The notes under the pieces are model-generated. The model saw nothing but the letters and a program-made list of their open reading frames with translations. It ran no database searches and was not told the origin of the DNA. A DNA stretch of 64,000 nt from CAZQVN01 sp964596775. GTDB taxonomy: Bacteria; Eisenbacteria; RBG-16-71-46; JABDJR01; JAWXBZ01. The stretch covers positions 33,975-97,974 of the forward strand of contig CAZQVN010000008.1 of assembly GCA_964596775.1 (NCBI GenBank), written 5' to 3'. Both the position numbers and the translations under genes were made by a program. Positions 28,006 to 38,900 of the stretch are shown in pieces. How positions within the stretch are numbered: the stretch's first letter is position 1; each line of letters begins with the position of its first letter.

Positions 28006-28806
28006 ATGTCCCGCCCGGCGACCGGCCTCCGCATTCTCCTGACCCGTCCCGAGGGGACGAACGACGAGGCGGCGCTGCGGCTGGAAGCGCTCGGCGCGCA
28101 CGTGATCGTCGAACCGCTGACCCGGACGGCGCCGCTTGACGCGGCGGGATACGGACCGCTGGACCGGGCGCTCGAACGCCCCGATGACTACGCGTGGATC
28201 CTCTTCACGAGTGCCGCGGGGGTGCGGTACTTTCTGGAGCGCGCCGGGGAGCGGGGCGCCGCGATCTTCCCGCCCGGCCTCCGGGTGGCCGCGGTGGGGC
28301 CGAAGACGGCGGAGGCGCTGGCGGCCGCCGGCCGGCCGGCGGATCTCGTGCCCGGGGACTACCGTGCCGAAGGGCTGGCGGCGGCGTTGACGGCGGCGGG
28401 GGAGTCGCTCGCCGGCCGGAGGATCCTCTTCGTGCGTGCCCTGGAAGGACGGAATGTCCTGATCGAGGCGCTGGAAGGGGCGGGCGTCCGGGTCGACCTG
28501 GCGCCGGCGTACCGGACCGTCGGTCTCCCGGAGGGGGCCACGCGGGCGGCGGCGCGGATCGCGCGGGGCGAGGTGGATCTCGTCCTGGCCACGAGCGGCG
28601 CGGCCCTCGACGAACTCGCGTCGGCGTTGTCGTGCAAGCGGGAGCTCCGTTCCGATATCAACGTGGCGGCGCTCGGACCGGTCACGGCGGAACACGCCCG
28701 CGACCTGGGCTTTACCGTGGCGCTCGTCGCGCAGGACGCCACGCTCGACGGTCTGATCGAATCCGTGGCCGCGGAAGGCGGCCGTCTGTCAAGGAAAGGA
28801 ACCTGA
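28006..28806 (+). CDS. hemD: Uroporphyrinogen-III synthase
   Basis: 266 residues from ATG at 28006. Closes and inverts ring D of hydroxymethylbilane. Sequence conservation is low in this family, but LLTRPEGTNDEAALRLEAL, WILFTSAAGVRYF (typical FTSxxGV) and VAAVGPKTAEAL match the two-domain HemD fold, and the position between hemC and hemB confirms it. Its TGA overlaps the hemB ATG (TGATG type, one shared A). Confidence 0.93.
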   Translation: MSRPATGLRILLTRPEGTNDEAALRLEALGAHVIVEPLTRTAPLDAAGYGPLDRALERPDDYAWILFTSAAGVRYFLERAGERGAAIFPPGLRVAAVGPKTAEALAAAGRPADLVPGDYRAEGLAAALTAAGESLAGRRILFVRALEGRNVLIEALEGAGVRVDLAPAYRTVGLPEGATRAAARIARGEVDLVLATSGAALDELASALSCKRELRSDINVAALGPVTAEHARDLGFTVALVAQDATLDGLIESVAAEGGRLSRKGT

Positions 28807-29780
28807 TGCCGTTTCCCATCGAAAGACCGCGCCGTCTCCGGCGGAGCGAGCCGATCCGTTCGCTGGTCCGCGAAACGCGGCTTCACCGCGACCAGTTCGT
28901 CTATCCGCTGTTCGTCGTTCCGGGCAGCGGTGTCCGGAAGGAGATCGCCGGGTTCCCGGGCGTGTTCCATCTCTCGGTCGACGAGATCGTCAAGGAATGC
29001 GAAAGGGCGCACGGCGAGTGGGGGATCTCGTCGGTCCTGCTGTTCGGCCTTCCGGAGTCAAAGGACGCGCTGGGCAGCGGCGCGTATGCCGCCGACGGCG
29101 TCGTGCAGAAGGCGCTCCGGGCGATCCGGAAGGCGCAGACGCCGCTGACGCTCATCACCGACGTGTGCCTCTGCGAGTACACCGACCACGGTCACTGCGG
29201 ACAGCTCGACGGTCACACGGTGGCCAACGATCCCACGCTCGGCCTGCTCGCCCGTTCGGCGGTGTCGCACGCCGAGGCCGGGGCCGACATCGTGGCCCCG
29301 TCCGACATGATGGACGGCCGGGTGGGCGCGATCCGCACGGCGCTCGACAAGAGCGGCTTTCTCGACACGCCGATCCTGTCCTACGCGGCCAAGTACGCGT
29401 CCGTGTTCTACGGACCGTTCCGGCTGGCCGCCGATTCCGCGCCGGCGTTCGGGGATCGCCGGAGCTACCAGATGGATCCGCCGAACTCCGACGAGGCGCT
29501 GCGGGAGATCGCGCTGGACCTCGAGGAGGGCGCGGACATGGTGATGGTGAAACCGGCGCTCCCGTACCTGGACATCATCCGCCGGGCGAAGGACGAGTTC
29601 CGGGTGCCGGTGGCCGCCTACAACGTGAGCGGCGAGTACGTGATGCTCAAGGCGCTGGCCGGCGGCGACCCCGCGCTGGAGGAACGCGTGTTCCTCGAGG
29701 CCACGACCTGCATCGTGCGGGCCGGCGCCGACATCGTGATCACCTACGCGGCGCCGCTCCTGGCCCGCGCCCTGAAATGA
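28806..29780 (+). CDS. hemB: Delta-aminolevulinic acid dehydratase (porphobilinogen synthase)
   Basis: 324 residues from ATG at 28806. Condenses two ALA molecules to porphobilinogen. The metal site is the zinc-type cysteine cluster (DVCLCEYTDHGHC); the Schiff-base lysines are in SYAAKYASVFYG and MVMVKPALPY. Standard length. Last of the hemC-hemD-hemB unit; its TGA overlaps the next gene (ATGA). Confidence 0.96.
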   Translation: MPFPIERPRRLRRSEPIRSLVRETRLHRDQFVYPLFVVPGSGVRKEIAGFPGVFHLSVDEIVKECERAHGEWGISSVLLFGLPESKDALGSGAYAADGVVQKALRAIRKAQTPLTLITDVCLCEYTDHGHCGQLDGHTVANDPTLGLLARSAVSHAEAGADIVAPSDMMDGRVGAIRTALDKSGFLDTPILSYAAKYASVFYGPFRLAADSAPAFGDRRSYQMDPPNSDEALREIALDLEEGADMVMVKPALPYLDIIRRAKDEFRVPVAAYNVSGEYVMLKALAGGDPALEERVFLEATTCIVRAGADIVITYAAPLLARALK

Positions 29781-30886
29781 TCCGGCGCGCCACGGCCTCG
29801 GACTCGGGAGCGATGCGCCGCGCCGGAGAACCCGGGGCGCCTGCGATGCGCCGCGCCGCCCCGCTGCTTTGCCCGCTGGTTCTCGCGACCCTCCTGGCCG
29901 CCGCCTCCGCGATCGCCGGGCCGGCCGCGTACGTGCCCGACGAACCCTACGTGCGCCCCGTTCCGACCGCCGGAATCCGCATGCTGTCCGAGCGGGTCGA
30001 AATGGTGTCGGACGGGAACGACGGCGACAACATCCATGTCCGCTCCGTGTCGCTGTTCACGACCGACGCGCCCCGCACGGTCCGGGTCGGCTTCCCGGTC
30101 GGCATCCGCGGCGAGGATTTCGCGATGGTCTGGAACTTCCAGGTTCTCGTGAACGGCGTGGCCGTCCCCGCCAGCCGGAGCATCGAGATCGACACGCTCG
30201 AAACCCGCTCCGGGGAGCGCCGTCACCGGAGCCCGGTGTTTCTCTGGCCGGTGGATTTCACGCCCGGGGAGCCGTGCCGGATCGAGGTGGACTACGACGT
30301 GCTGTGGAGCGGCGACGACCTCGGCCTCTACAGCTACGGCGCCAACTACTTCCTGGAGAAGAACGCGCTGTGGGAGGGGCCGGCGCCCGAAGTGTCCCTC
30401 TGTTTCCGGCTTTCCTCCGCGCTGCCGCTTCCGGCGCTCTCCGCCCGCCCGGGCGGATTCTTCTACGGCGCGGATTCGCTGGCCTGGGCGTTCCCGGCGG
30501 GGTCGCCCGCGGAGAACGTGGAGCTGTCCTGGTCGCCCGTCCTGTTCGAAAGGTTCAAGGGACGGTTCCTCGATCCGTACCGCCACGACGGCGGCGACGA
30601 TTTCAGCGGATGCGAAGCGGTGACGCTGTTCGACTCGGAATTCTGGAGCTACTTTCCGGAGATCATGGGGTCGCTGGAGGATCCCGACGTGTACGACGAG
30701 ATCATCGCCACGCTCGACCAGGCGCGCGACGCCCGCGACGCGATCCTGGCCCGCGGCCCCCGGCTCTCGGAGATCCAGCAGCTCAACGCGGACTACTGCG
30801 CCGCGGTGATCGAGGTGCTCGACGAGAGTCCGGATCTCGACAGCCTGATCGCGTCGCTGACGCTGGTGCGGCAGCGCTTCTGGTGA
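29777..30886 (+). CDS. Secreted protein of unknown function
   Basis: 369 residues from ATG at 29777, which overlaps the hemB stop. In-frame ATGs at 29813 and 29846 also exist; the latter gives the cleanest signal peptide (MRRAAPLLCPLVLATLLAA, cleavage near AIA-GPAAY). The mature part looks beta-rich in its first 230 residues and helical in the last 80 (EIIATLDQARDARDAIL and LDESPDLDSLIASL). It recalls the DUF4424-like secreted proteins, but I cannot name a family with confidence. Probably periplasmic. Confidence 0.68.
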   Translation: MIRRATASDSGAMRRAGEPGAPAMRRAAPLLCPLVLATLLAAASAIAGPAAYVPDEPYVRPVPTAGIRMLSERVEMVSDGNDGDNIHVRSVSLFTTDAPRTVRVGFPVGIRGEDFAMVWNFQVLVNGVAVPASRSIEIDTLETRSGERRHRSPVFLWPVDFTPGEPCRIEVDYDVLWSGDDLGLYSYGANYFLEKNALWEGPAPEVSLCFRLSSALPLPALSARPGGFFYGADSLAWAFPAGSPAENVELSWSPVLFERFKGRFLDPYRHDGGDDFSGCEAVTLFDSEFWSYFPEIMGSLEDPDVYDEIIATLDQARDARDAILARGPRLSEIQQLNADYCAAVIEVLDESPDLDSLIASLTLVRQRFW

Positions 30887-31042
30887 CCGGAGGCTCCGGG
30901 GGCGATCCGGAGCGGACCGCGCCTCCGCCGCGCGCACCGGTCATGGGAACACGGCGCCGATCCGGGTGGCACGGCTTCCCTTCCCGCTTGAATCTGCCTA
31001 GACTGTCCGCTCGGGAACCATGGAAACCAAAAAATAAAGACG

Positions 31043-31065
31043 CCGCGCCGGCTCCGCCGGCGCGG
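31043..31065 (+). promoter_or_regulatory. Leader hairpin upstream of serS
   Basis: Perfect 9-bp stem CCGCGCCGG/CCGGCGCGG with loop CTCCG, ending 5 nt before GAGGAG and 17 nt before the TTG start. A weak promoter (TTCCCT, 17 nt, TAGACT at 30999-31004) lies upstream. No T-box or other known element was recognised. Confidence 0.5.
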
Positions 31066-31082
31066 GATGTGAGGAGAGACCC

Positions 31083-32354
31083 TTGCTCGATCCGAAACTG
31101 CTCCGCGCCAACCCGGAAGGGCTCCGGGAAAAGATCGCCGCAAAAAACGGCGACCCCGCCCATCTCAACCAGTTTCTTGCCGCCGACGAGCGGTACCGCC
31201 AGGTCCTGGGTACGGTGGAAAGTCTCCGCGCCGAAAAGTCGAAGGCCTCCGAAGCGATCGGCCGCCTGCGCAAGTCGGGGCAGGACGCCACGGCCGAGCA
31301 GGCCGCGGTCAAGGAACTCGGCGACCGCCTCAGGGAAGCCGAGGAAAGCCTCCGCCCGCTCGAGGAGGAGGTCCAGTTCGCGCTGCAGCGGATCCCGAAC
31401 CTGCCGCACGAGTCGGTGCCGCTCGGCGACGTCACGAAGAACACCGTCGTCAGGTCGTGGCGCGAGCCGCTCCGGCCGGCGTTTGCCGTAAGGCCGCATC
31501 ACGAGATCGGCGAGGAACTGGGCCTGCTCGACATGCCGCGCGGCACCAGGGTGTCCGGACCCGGGTTCTCCGTGCTGATCGGCGAGGGGGCGCGGCTCGA
31601 GCGGGCGCTCATCAACTTCTTCCTCGACGTGCACACGCGGGAGCACGGCTACACCGAGGTGGCGGCGCCGTTTATCGTGCGGCGCGAGGCGCTGTTCGGA
31701 ACCGGACAGCTGCCGAAGCTCGAGGACGACATGTACCGGACCACCGACGACCTGTTCCTCATTCCCACGGCCGAGGTGTCGATCACCAACCTCCACGCCG
31801 AGGAGATCCTGGACGGCGCGATGCTCCCGCGTTACCTCGTCGGCTACTCCCCCTGCTTCCGCCGCGAAGCCGGGAGCTACGGGAAGGACACGAAGGGGCT
31901 CCAGCGCGTCCACCAGTTTTCCAAGGTGGAGATGGTGCGGATCGTGGATCCCGACACTTCGTACGAGGAGCACGAGAAGCTGCTCGGCGACGCCGAGGAC
32001 ATTCTCCGGCGCCTCGAACTGCCGTACCGCGTCCTGCTGCTGGCCTCCGGCGACACGTCCTTTGCCGCCGCCAAGTGCTACGACCTCGAGGTGTACGTGC
32101 CGGGATCGGACAAGTGGCTCGAGGTGTCGTCGTGCAGCAACTTCGAATCGTTCCAGGCCCGGCGGATGAACATGCGCTACCGGCCGGAAACGGGCAAGCC
32201 GCAGTTTCCCCACACGCTGAACGCGTCCGGCCTGGCGCTGCCGCGGATCCTCGTGGCGATCCTCGAAAACTTCCAGACGGAGCGGGGCACGATCCGCGTC
32301 CCCGACGCGCTGAAACCCTGGATGGGAGGCACGGACGAAATCGGCTCCCGGTAG
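31083..32354 (+). CDS. serS: Seryl-tRNA synthetase
   Basis: 423 residues from TTG at 31083 with GAGGAGAG at 31071. N-terminal coiled-coil arm (about 30-105, binding the long variable arm of tRNA-Ser) and class II catalytic core with TAEVSITNLHAEEI, motif 2 CFRREAGSYGKDTKGLQRVH, and C-terminal motif 3 region near LPRILVAILENFQ. Full length. The non-ATG start is supported by the Shine-Dalgarno and by MLDPKLLRANPEGLR at the correct place for family N-termini. Confidence 0.95.
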   Translation: MLDPKLLRANPEGLREKIAAKNGDPAHLNQFLAADERYRQVLGTVESLRAEKSKASEAIGRLRKSGQDATAEQAAVKELGDRLREAEESLRPLEEEVQFALQRIPNLPHESVPLGDVTKNTVVRSWREPLRPAFAVRPHHEIGEELGLLDMPRGTRVSGPGFSVLIGEGARLERALINFFLDVHTREHGYTEVAAPFIVRREALFGTGQLPKLEDDMYRTTDDLFLIPTAEVSITNLHAEEILDGAMLPRYLVGYSPCFRREAGSYGKDTKGLQRVHQFSKVEMVRIVDPDTSYEEHEKLLGDAEDILRRLELPYRVLLLASGDTSFAAAKCYDLEVYVPGSDKWLEVSSCSNFESFQARRMNMRYRPETGKPQFPHTLNASGLALPRILVAILENFQTERGTIRVPDALKPWMGGTDEIGSR

Positions 32355-32360
32355 ACGGCC

Positions 32361-33677
32361 ATGGCTCCGGTGAACGAGAGCTCGCGCGAAGCGGAACCCG
32401 CGGCGCCCCGCCGCCGTCCGCTGTCCACGCCGATGCTTCTGCGGAGTTACCTCCTCCTCGGAAGCCTGGTCCTGGCCGGCGTGGCGCTCTTCTTCACGAA
32501 CCGGGTCGTCCGCCGGCTCGAGGAGCAGTCGAGCACGCTGTCCCTGGTGATGGCCCGCCTCCTCGCGGCCTCGACGGCGCAGGTGGCCACGACGGAGGAC
32601 GCCCGCTTTCTCGCTTCGCTCGGGGACATCGCGGCGCCGATCACGTTCGCGTTCATCATCACCGATCTGGACGGGCGGCCCCAGGCCTGGAACAGCCAGA
32701 CCGGCCTCGATCCGTCGTCGGTGGCCGACGAGGTCGTCCAGAACGCCGACCTCGCGCATCCGCCGGAGGAGGTGGCGTACCTGCTGCGCAAGGTCCGCGA
32801 GTACGAGCGCCGGAACGAACGGATCGCCATGATCCGCCCCTCGGACGACCATGTCATCGGCTACTTCTACTACGGACCCACCGGGATCGAGAAGGAGATC
32901 CGCTGGGTGCCGTGGGTGCTTCTCGGCGCGGCGGGCATGTTCGCGGCCATCGGGATCACCTGGTACCGGAGCGTCCGCCGCAGCGAGCAGAACCTGATCT
33001 GGGCCGGCATGGCCAAGGAAACGGCGCACCAGCTCGGCACGCCGATCTCGTCGCTCATGGGGTGGATGGAGCTGATGCGCGACCAGGCGGTCAAGGAAGG
33101 GGAGCGGACCAGCGTGGAGACGGGCCTCTTCGACGAGGTGGAAAAGGAGGTGTTCCAGGACATCGAGCGGCTCAAGAAGGTGGCCAGCCGGTTCGGGCAC
33201 ATCGGGTCGCTTCCGTCGCTGACGCAGCAGGACGTCGTGCCGATCGTGGCCATGACCGTCGGCTACTACCGGCGGCGCCTGCCGCAGCAGGGGCTGAAGA
33301 TCCAGATCGTCGAGGACTTCGAGGAGGACGTGCCGCCGGTCAACGTGAACGCCGAGCTCATGGGCTGGGTCGTGGAAAACCTGGTGAAGAACGCCATCGA
33401 CGCCTGCGACAGCAAGGCCGGCCGGATCGAAGTGTCCGTCCGCCGCAATCCCGAATCGGAAACGGTGGAGCTGTCGGTCCGGGACAACGGGCGGGGGATC
33501 GCGCCGGCGGACCAGAAGCGGATCTTCGACCCGGGGTTCACGACGCGGAAGCGCGGCTGGGGGCTCGGGCTCACGCTGGCCCGGCGGATCATCGAGGAAT
33601 ACCACGGCGGCCGGCTCGAACTCCGCGCGAGCGCCCCCGGAGAGGGGAGCGAGTTCGTGGCCCTGTTTCCGGTGTGA
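32361..33677 (+). CDS. porY: PorY-like sensor histidine kinase
   Basis: 438 residues from ATG at 32361, 6 nt after serS. Two transmembrane helices (about 26-46 and 181-203) flank a 135-residue extracytoplasmic sensor. The DHp motif is WAGMAKETAHQLGTPISSL with H223, followed by the ATPase domain (NLVKNAIDACDSKAG, DNGRGI, GWGLGLTLARRIIEEY). The GMAKETAHQLGTPxSSLMGW phosphoacceptor signature is that of the Bacteroidetes PorY kinases that control type IX secretion with PorX. A PorX homologue lies at 46815. The symbol is assigned by this similarity, not by proven function. Confidence 0.8.
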   Translation: MAPVNESSREAEPAAPRRRPLSTPMLLRSYLLLGSLVLAGVALFFTNRVVRRLEEQSSTLSLVMARLLAASTAQVATTEDARFLASLGDIAAPITFAFIITDLDGRPQAWNSQTGLDPSSVADEVVQNADLAHPPEEVAYLLRKVREYERRNERIAMIRPSDDHVIGYFYYGPTGIEKEIRWVPWVLLGAAGMFAAIGITWYRSVRRSEQNLIWAGMAKETAHQLGTPISSLMGWMELMRDQAVKEGERTSVETGLFDEVEKEVFQDIERLKKVASRFGHIGSLPSLTQQDVVPIVAMTVGYYRRRLPQQGLKIQIVEDFEEDVPPVNVNAELMGWVVENLVKNAIDACDSKAGRIEVSVRRNPESETVELSVRDNGRGIAPADQKRIFDPGFTTRKRGWGLGLTLARRIIEEYHGGRLELRASAPGEGSEFVALFPV

Positions 33678-33705
33678 TGAGGGAGCGGCGGATGAGGATC
33701 GCGGT

Positions 33706-35940
33706 GTGATGCGGCGGCGACGGACCGCCGCAGCCACGGCGCCCGCGGGCCGCCGCGGCTTCGGCGCGGGGCGCGCGCGGTCGATCCTCTGCGGCATCGC
33801 GGCCGTGATGCTCGGCGCGTCGGTATTCGGGGCGATCTCCGGATTTCGCGGAGCGCGCCGCCCGCCGATCCTCTTCGTTTCGCGGAACGCGAGCCCCGCA
33901 TCCGCGCCCGGAGTGACCGCGGGGCAGGGACCGCTCGGCCGGACGCTCACACCGGGCGGAACGCTTCTCGTTCTCGAACCCGACGGACGGGTCCGCCCGT
34001 TCCTGCGTGAAGACTCCGGTTTTTTCGACGTCTGCGATCCCTCGGTGTCGTTCGACGGATCGCGGGTGCTGTTTGCGGCGGCCGAGAAGCCGGGCGGGGC
34101 GTTCCGGATTTACCTGGTCGACGCGGACGGAACGCATGTCCGTCCGGTGACGGGGAACGACTCGACCGCCACCGGGGCCGCCGCGGACCCTGCCGGCGTG
34201 GCCGCACACGGACATGCCCCCGGACCGGCCGCGGGTTCCGCCGCCGCCGCCCGCTTCGACGACCTCGACCCCTGCTGGCTTCCCGACGGGCGGATCGTGT
34301 TCGCCTCGACCCGGTTCGGCATGGAGGATCAGGTGCGCGGCGGTCCGGTCACGAATCTCTACGTGATCCACGCGGACGGCACCTCGCTGCAGCGGATCAC
34401 CACCGACCGGAACGGAGCGGAGGAGCCCGCGGTGGATCCGGTCACCGGGCGGGTGATCTATTCCCGCTGGTGGTTCAACCCGTACATGGCCGGAGCCTCG
34501 GCGCCGATCACGACGGACCCGGGCGAGGCCGCGCCCGGCGACCGGGTCGATCTCTGGCAGACCGTATCCGTGACCCCGGACGGCGACGCCGTGCGCCTTG
34601 CCGCGGGCAATCCGCTCCTCCGCGCCGAGCAGATGGTGTACCAGGCGGCGCCGGCAGCGAACGGCGCCGTGTTCGGCATCAACGCGGCGGGCGCGGCGCT
34701 CTTTCCCGAACCGGGGGCCACCCGCCTTGTGGCGTTCGACGCCCCGATCGGCCCGCTCCGCGCCCTGACGCCGCCGGGTCGGGCCGCCTCACCGGCGTTC
34801 CTCGACGACGGAACGCTCCTGTTTTCCTGGTCCGCCGGCGCTCCGGCCGGGCGGGGAGCGGAATCAACCGGCAGCCGGGCACCCGTCAGGCGGGGGCGCC
34901 CCGGTCACGATCGAACCGATCTCGACCTCTGCACGATCGACCCGCGCGGCGGGGCGATCACCCGGATCCTCGACCGCCCCGGCACCGACGAACTCGACGC
35001 GGTGCCGCTCGCGGCCCGCCCGGTGCCGCCCGTCATCACGCCGATCTTTCCGCCGCCGATCACGCCGGGGCCGAAGACCGACGAGGCGGTGCTCCATGAC
35101 ATGGTGGAAACTTTCCGGTTTGACTGCCTGAACGTGTTTCTGAGCGGTGGCGTGGACGCGCCGTTTCCGGATGCGCCGAAGGCCGATCCCGAACTGTTCA
35201 TCCGATTTTTTGCCGTCCTGGCCCGGCCCGGTTCGGCGCTGGGCGACACCCTGGTCCTCGTCCGGGAGGCGCCACTGACGCGCACCGGGGCTGTGCACGA
35301 GCACGATCTCCCCGCCGACGTGCCGATGTTCGAGCAGATTGTGGACCGGGAGGGGAGAATTGTCCGGACGACGAACGGTCCGGCGCACGTTCCGGGGTAT
35401 AATTATGCCCGGATCGGGTCGGGCACGAAGTGCGTGGGGTGTCATACGGGGCATTCGACCCTCACCGTTCCGTTGAATTACGAGAGATCCTCGTGGTTCA
35501 ACGCCGCGCCCTCGGCGGCCGTGCGGGTGTCCAGCGCATCCATGGGGTCGGTCCCGGCGCGGCTCGTGGACCGTCGGGCCGCCGGACCGGTGGACCGGAC
35601 CGGCTGGGTGGCGGATGGCGCGGAGGAGGAGTGGGTCCGCCTGGAGTGGAGATTTCCAATTGAAGCGCGGGAGGTCATCGTTTACGCTGCCGAAAGCGCG
35701 TCCCGAGATGGGACCGATCTGACCGTGGGCAGCGTGGATGTCGTGCTGCTGCGGGAGGATCGGGAAGCCGGTCGTTTCCGGATCAGGTCGCGTCTCGATT
35801 CGAAGGGTTCACGTCTCGAAATTCCCCCGACCGTCATCGATGCCGTTGAATTGAGACCGCGCCGTATCTCGGGCCGGGTCCGGGGAAGAACGGTCGCAGC
35901 CCTGTCCGAAATTGAAGTCACGGCTCGCATCGTCGAGTAG
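33706..35940 (+). CDS. Secreted beta-propeller protein with a c-type heme motif
   Basis: 744 residues from GTG at 33706 (ATG at 33709 equally possible). A signal-anchor-like segment (ILCGIAAVMLGASVFGAI, about 27-44) is followed by TolB/PD40-type propeller blades (DLDPCWLPDGRIVFASTR; SFDGSRVLFAAAEKPG). Later come a conserved C-rich region, a single heme site CVGCH (Cys at residue 576), and a C-terminal beta-sandwich resembling discoidin/F5-8C domains. This order resembles the hydrazine-synthase-alpha-like propeller proteins common in Planctomycetes; one heme site is seen here. An Ala/Gly/Pro-rich insert lies at about 160-185. Function unknown, probably extracytoplasmic redox or binding. Confidence 0.75.
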   Translation: MMRRRRTAAATAPAGRRGFGAGRARSILCGIAAVMLGASVFGAISGFRGARRPPILFVSRNASPASAPGVTAGQGPLGRTLTPGGTLLVLEPDGRVRPFLREDSGFFDVCDPSVSFDGSRVLFAAAEKPGGAFRIYLVDADGTHVRPVTGNDSTATGAAADPAGVAAHGHAPGPAAGSAAAARFDDLDPCWLPDGRIVFASTRFGMEDQVRGGPVTNLYVIHADGTSLQRITTDRNGAEEPAVDPVTGRVIYSRWWFNPYMAGASAPITTDPGEAAPGDRVDLWQTVSVTPDGDAVRLAAGNPLLRAEQMVYQAAPAANGAVFGINAAGAALFPEPGATRLVAFDAPIGPLRALTPPGRAASPAFLDDGTLLFSWSAGAPAGRGAESTGSRAPVRRGRPGHDRTDLDLCTIDPRGGAITRILDRPGTDELDAVPLAARPVPPVITPIFPPPITPGPKTDEAVLHDMVETFRFDCLNVFLSGGVDAPFPDAPKADPELFIRFFAVLARPGSALGDTLVLVREAPLTRTGAVHEHDLPADVPMFEQIVDREGRIVRTTNGPAHVPGYNYARIGSGTKCVGCHTGHSTLTVPLNYERSSWFNAAPSAAVRVSSASMGSVPARLVDRRAAGPVDRTGWVADGAEEEWVRLEWRFPIEAREVIVYAAESASRDGTDLTVGSVDVVLLREDREAGRFRIRSRLDSKGSRLEIPPTVIDAVELRPRRISGRVRGRTVAALSEIEVTARIVE

Positions 35941-35965
35941 GCCCGCTCCCGGAGGAACCTGCGGT

Positions 35966-38900
35966 ATGCGCCATCGCCATCACCCCGCCCTGATCCTGAC
36001 CCTGTGTCTCTGCCTGTTGCCGGCCGTTGCCGGTGCGCAGGGTTTCAACGCCGTCTTCAGCCGCGACGGCCAGGATGTCTGGGCCGTCGGCACGGGCGGA
36101 ACGGTTTACCGCTCGATGGACAAGGGCGCCACCTGGAGCAACGGCTCGCTCGGCAGCGTGGGCCTGAACGGGGTCGCGGCCCGGAATCACACGGTCCTCG
36201 TCGTGGCCGACGGTGGAACGATCTATCGGAGCACGGACGCCGGCGGCACCTGGGCCAGCCAGGTGCAGGGAGGATCGCCCGATCTCGTGGCGGTGGTCAT
36301 GACGACGGATCTCGTCGGCTACATCGCCGGAGCGGGGGGGCTGATCCTCAAGACGGAGGACGGCGGCGTCACCTGGTCGCCGCAGACCACCGGAACCACG
36401 GCGCGCCTGAACGCGCTGTCCTTCCTCGACGCGAACACCGGCTATGCCGCGGGCGCGGGCGGCACGATCCTCAAGACGGAGGACGGCGGAGCGGTCTGGA
36501 CGATCCTCACGTCCGGCACCACGCGGGATCTCCTCGACATCGCCGCGCAGGGGTCCACCGTCTGGGCCGTCGGAAAGCGGGAAACGGCCGTCATGAGCAC
36601 GGACGGCGGGATGAACTTCACGACGAAGAACCTGAAGATGGAGTCCTACGGCGATGTCCGCTCGGTGTCCATCAGCTCGCTCGGCTACGTCACGCTGGCC
36701 GGCGGCGGCGGATTCATCCGCCGGACCACCGACGGCGGACTGACCTGGACGTTCCAGGTCCACAAGATGTACGCGCCGATCACCGACCTGTACTACGTCA
36801 ACGACAGCACGGCGTTCTTTGCCAACAGCGCCAACCGCTGCGTCATGAGTTCCACCGGCACGACCTGGAATCTTCCGACCTCCACGATTCCGACCCAGGC
36901 GTGGCAGCTGCGGCTGTCGGCCGCCGGGTCCACGGTCCGCGGCGACGCCCTGCACCAGAACGGCCAGAACCCGCGGACCCTCTATGTCGTGCTCGGCGTC
37001 AAGGTCTACAAGTCGCCGGACTACGGCGAAACCTGGGTCCAGATCGGCACGATCACCGGCGGCGGTTCCAAGACGAACTCCTTCTACGTGCACCCCGCCG
37101 ATTCCATGGTGATGGTGGCCGCGGTGGGCAGCACGGACCGCATCTCCCGGTCCACGGACGGCGGCACGACTTGGACGACGACGATCTCGAAGAACTTCAC
37201 GGAGTACGGGATGCCGCTGGAGATGAACCCGGACGATCCGAACCGGCTGTTCTTCATGCCCGAGGACGGCAAGGTTTACGAGTCGCGGGACTTCGGCGCC
37301 ACCTGGAACGAGTTTTCGAGCCCCGGCTTCAGAAGCCCGTGCGACATCATCGTCGTGCCCGACGATACGATGCGGGTCTTCGTCGGCGACGGCGTCACCG
37401 GGTCCGGCACCGGCGAGGTCTGGCGGTCGCTCGACGGCGGCCGCACGTTCCAGCTCCGGTTTTCGGGCGGCGGCTCGGAAATCCCGATGATGGGCCTTTC
37501 GCGGATGAACAACGCCACGCTGATCGCCACGCAGTGGAGCGGCGGCGGTGTGGAGATCACGAAGGACGCCGGCAACACCTGGCCGGCCTATCACGGCGCG
37601 AGTTCCGCGTGGGGGTGCGACTTCGCCGGCGACGACCCGAACGTGGCCATCCACGGGCAGTACTCGGGCGGCAATTCCTACCTGACGAACGACCTTGGCG
37701 CCGCGTTCACGTCGATTCCGCTCAGCGGCGCCAACTACGCGTTCGCCGTTCCGGACCGCGCCACGTTCATCGCCCAGCAGGGCGGCGGCGTGTACAAGCT
37801 CCTGAACACGTACCCGGTCACCACGAACAACGCCCAGAACCTGATCGTGCAGATCCCGAACGGTGGCAACACCGCCAACGCCGGCCAGAACTTCCAGATC
37901 CGCTGGTTCGCCCAGAACGTGGCGCTGGCCCGCATCGAATACCAGACGTCGGCGGCCGGTCCGTGGATCCACATCGCCGACGTGGACGGCTACGCCGGCC
38001 AGTACGACTGGCTCGTGCCGAACACGCCCACCACCGACGCGAAGGTGCGGATCATCGACCTTTGGGACAACGCGCCGATCGACGAGTCGAACGCGCCGTT
38101 CACGATCGTCGGCTCTCCGGCACTCACGCTGAACGCGCCCGGCGGCGGGGAGTCGTGGCAGTACAACACGTCGCACGACATCGAGTGGTCGAGCCTGCTC
38201 GTCAGCGACGTGGCCATCGAGTACCGGACGAGCGAAGCCGGTCCGTGGGTTGCGATCGAGTCCACCTGGCCGGCCGCCACCATGCCCTACTCGTGGCTCG
38301 TTCCGAACGCTCCGACGAGCGAAGCCCGGATCCGCGTCCGCGACCTCTCCGGCACGCCGGCCGATTCGAGCGGCCTGTTCAGCATCATCGTGCCCCAGCT
38401 TGCCGGCCTCCCCGACACGCTCGACGTGGGGATGGTCGAGGCGAACACGACGGGAAGCACGGTGCTCCGTCTCGACAACACCGGAACGGCCCCGCTGTCC
38501 ATCTCGGACATCACGCTGGACAACCCGCTGTTCCGCGTCAGCCGCACCGCGTTCGTCATCGCGGTGGCCGACACCGACACGGTGACGGTCTACTTCGAGC
38601 CGACGGTCACGGGTGTGGAAACCGCGAACATGTCGATTGCCAGCGATGACCCGGCCTCTCCCGGCGACCTCGTCGTGAAGGGGGAGGGCACGGCGTTCGT
38701 CGGCGTGGCCGAAGGCGCGCCGCGGCCGGCCGCGTTCGCGCTCCGGCAGAACCGCCCGAATCCGTTCACCGGCACGACGCGGATCGAGTACGCCATCCCC
38801 GCCTCGGGCCATGTGCGGCTCGACGTGTTCGACATGTCCGGCCGTCTTGTGGCGGCGCTGGTGGACCAGGTCCAGGAGCCCGGCGAGTACTCCGTGGATT

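Noticed and set aside
31031..31065. Hairpin plus U-rich tract read as a minus-strand terminator
   Set aside because: There is no minus-strand gene to terminate here; the hairpin is better read as part of the serS leader.
30783..33950. 1055-residue open frame on the minus strand
   Set aside because: Antisense to serS and the PorY-like kinase, both of which have full catalytic motifs on the plus strand.
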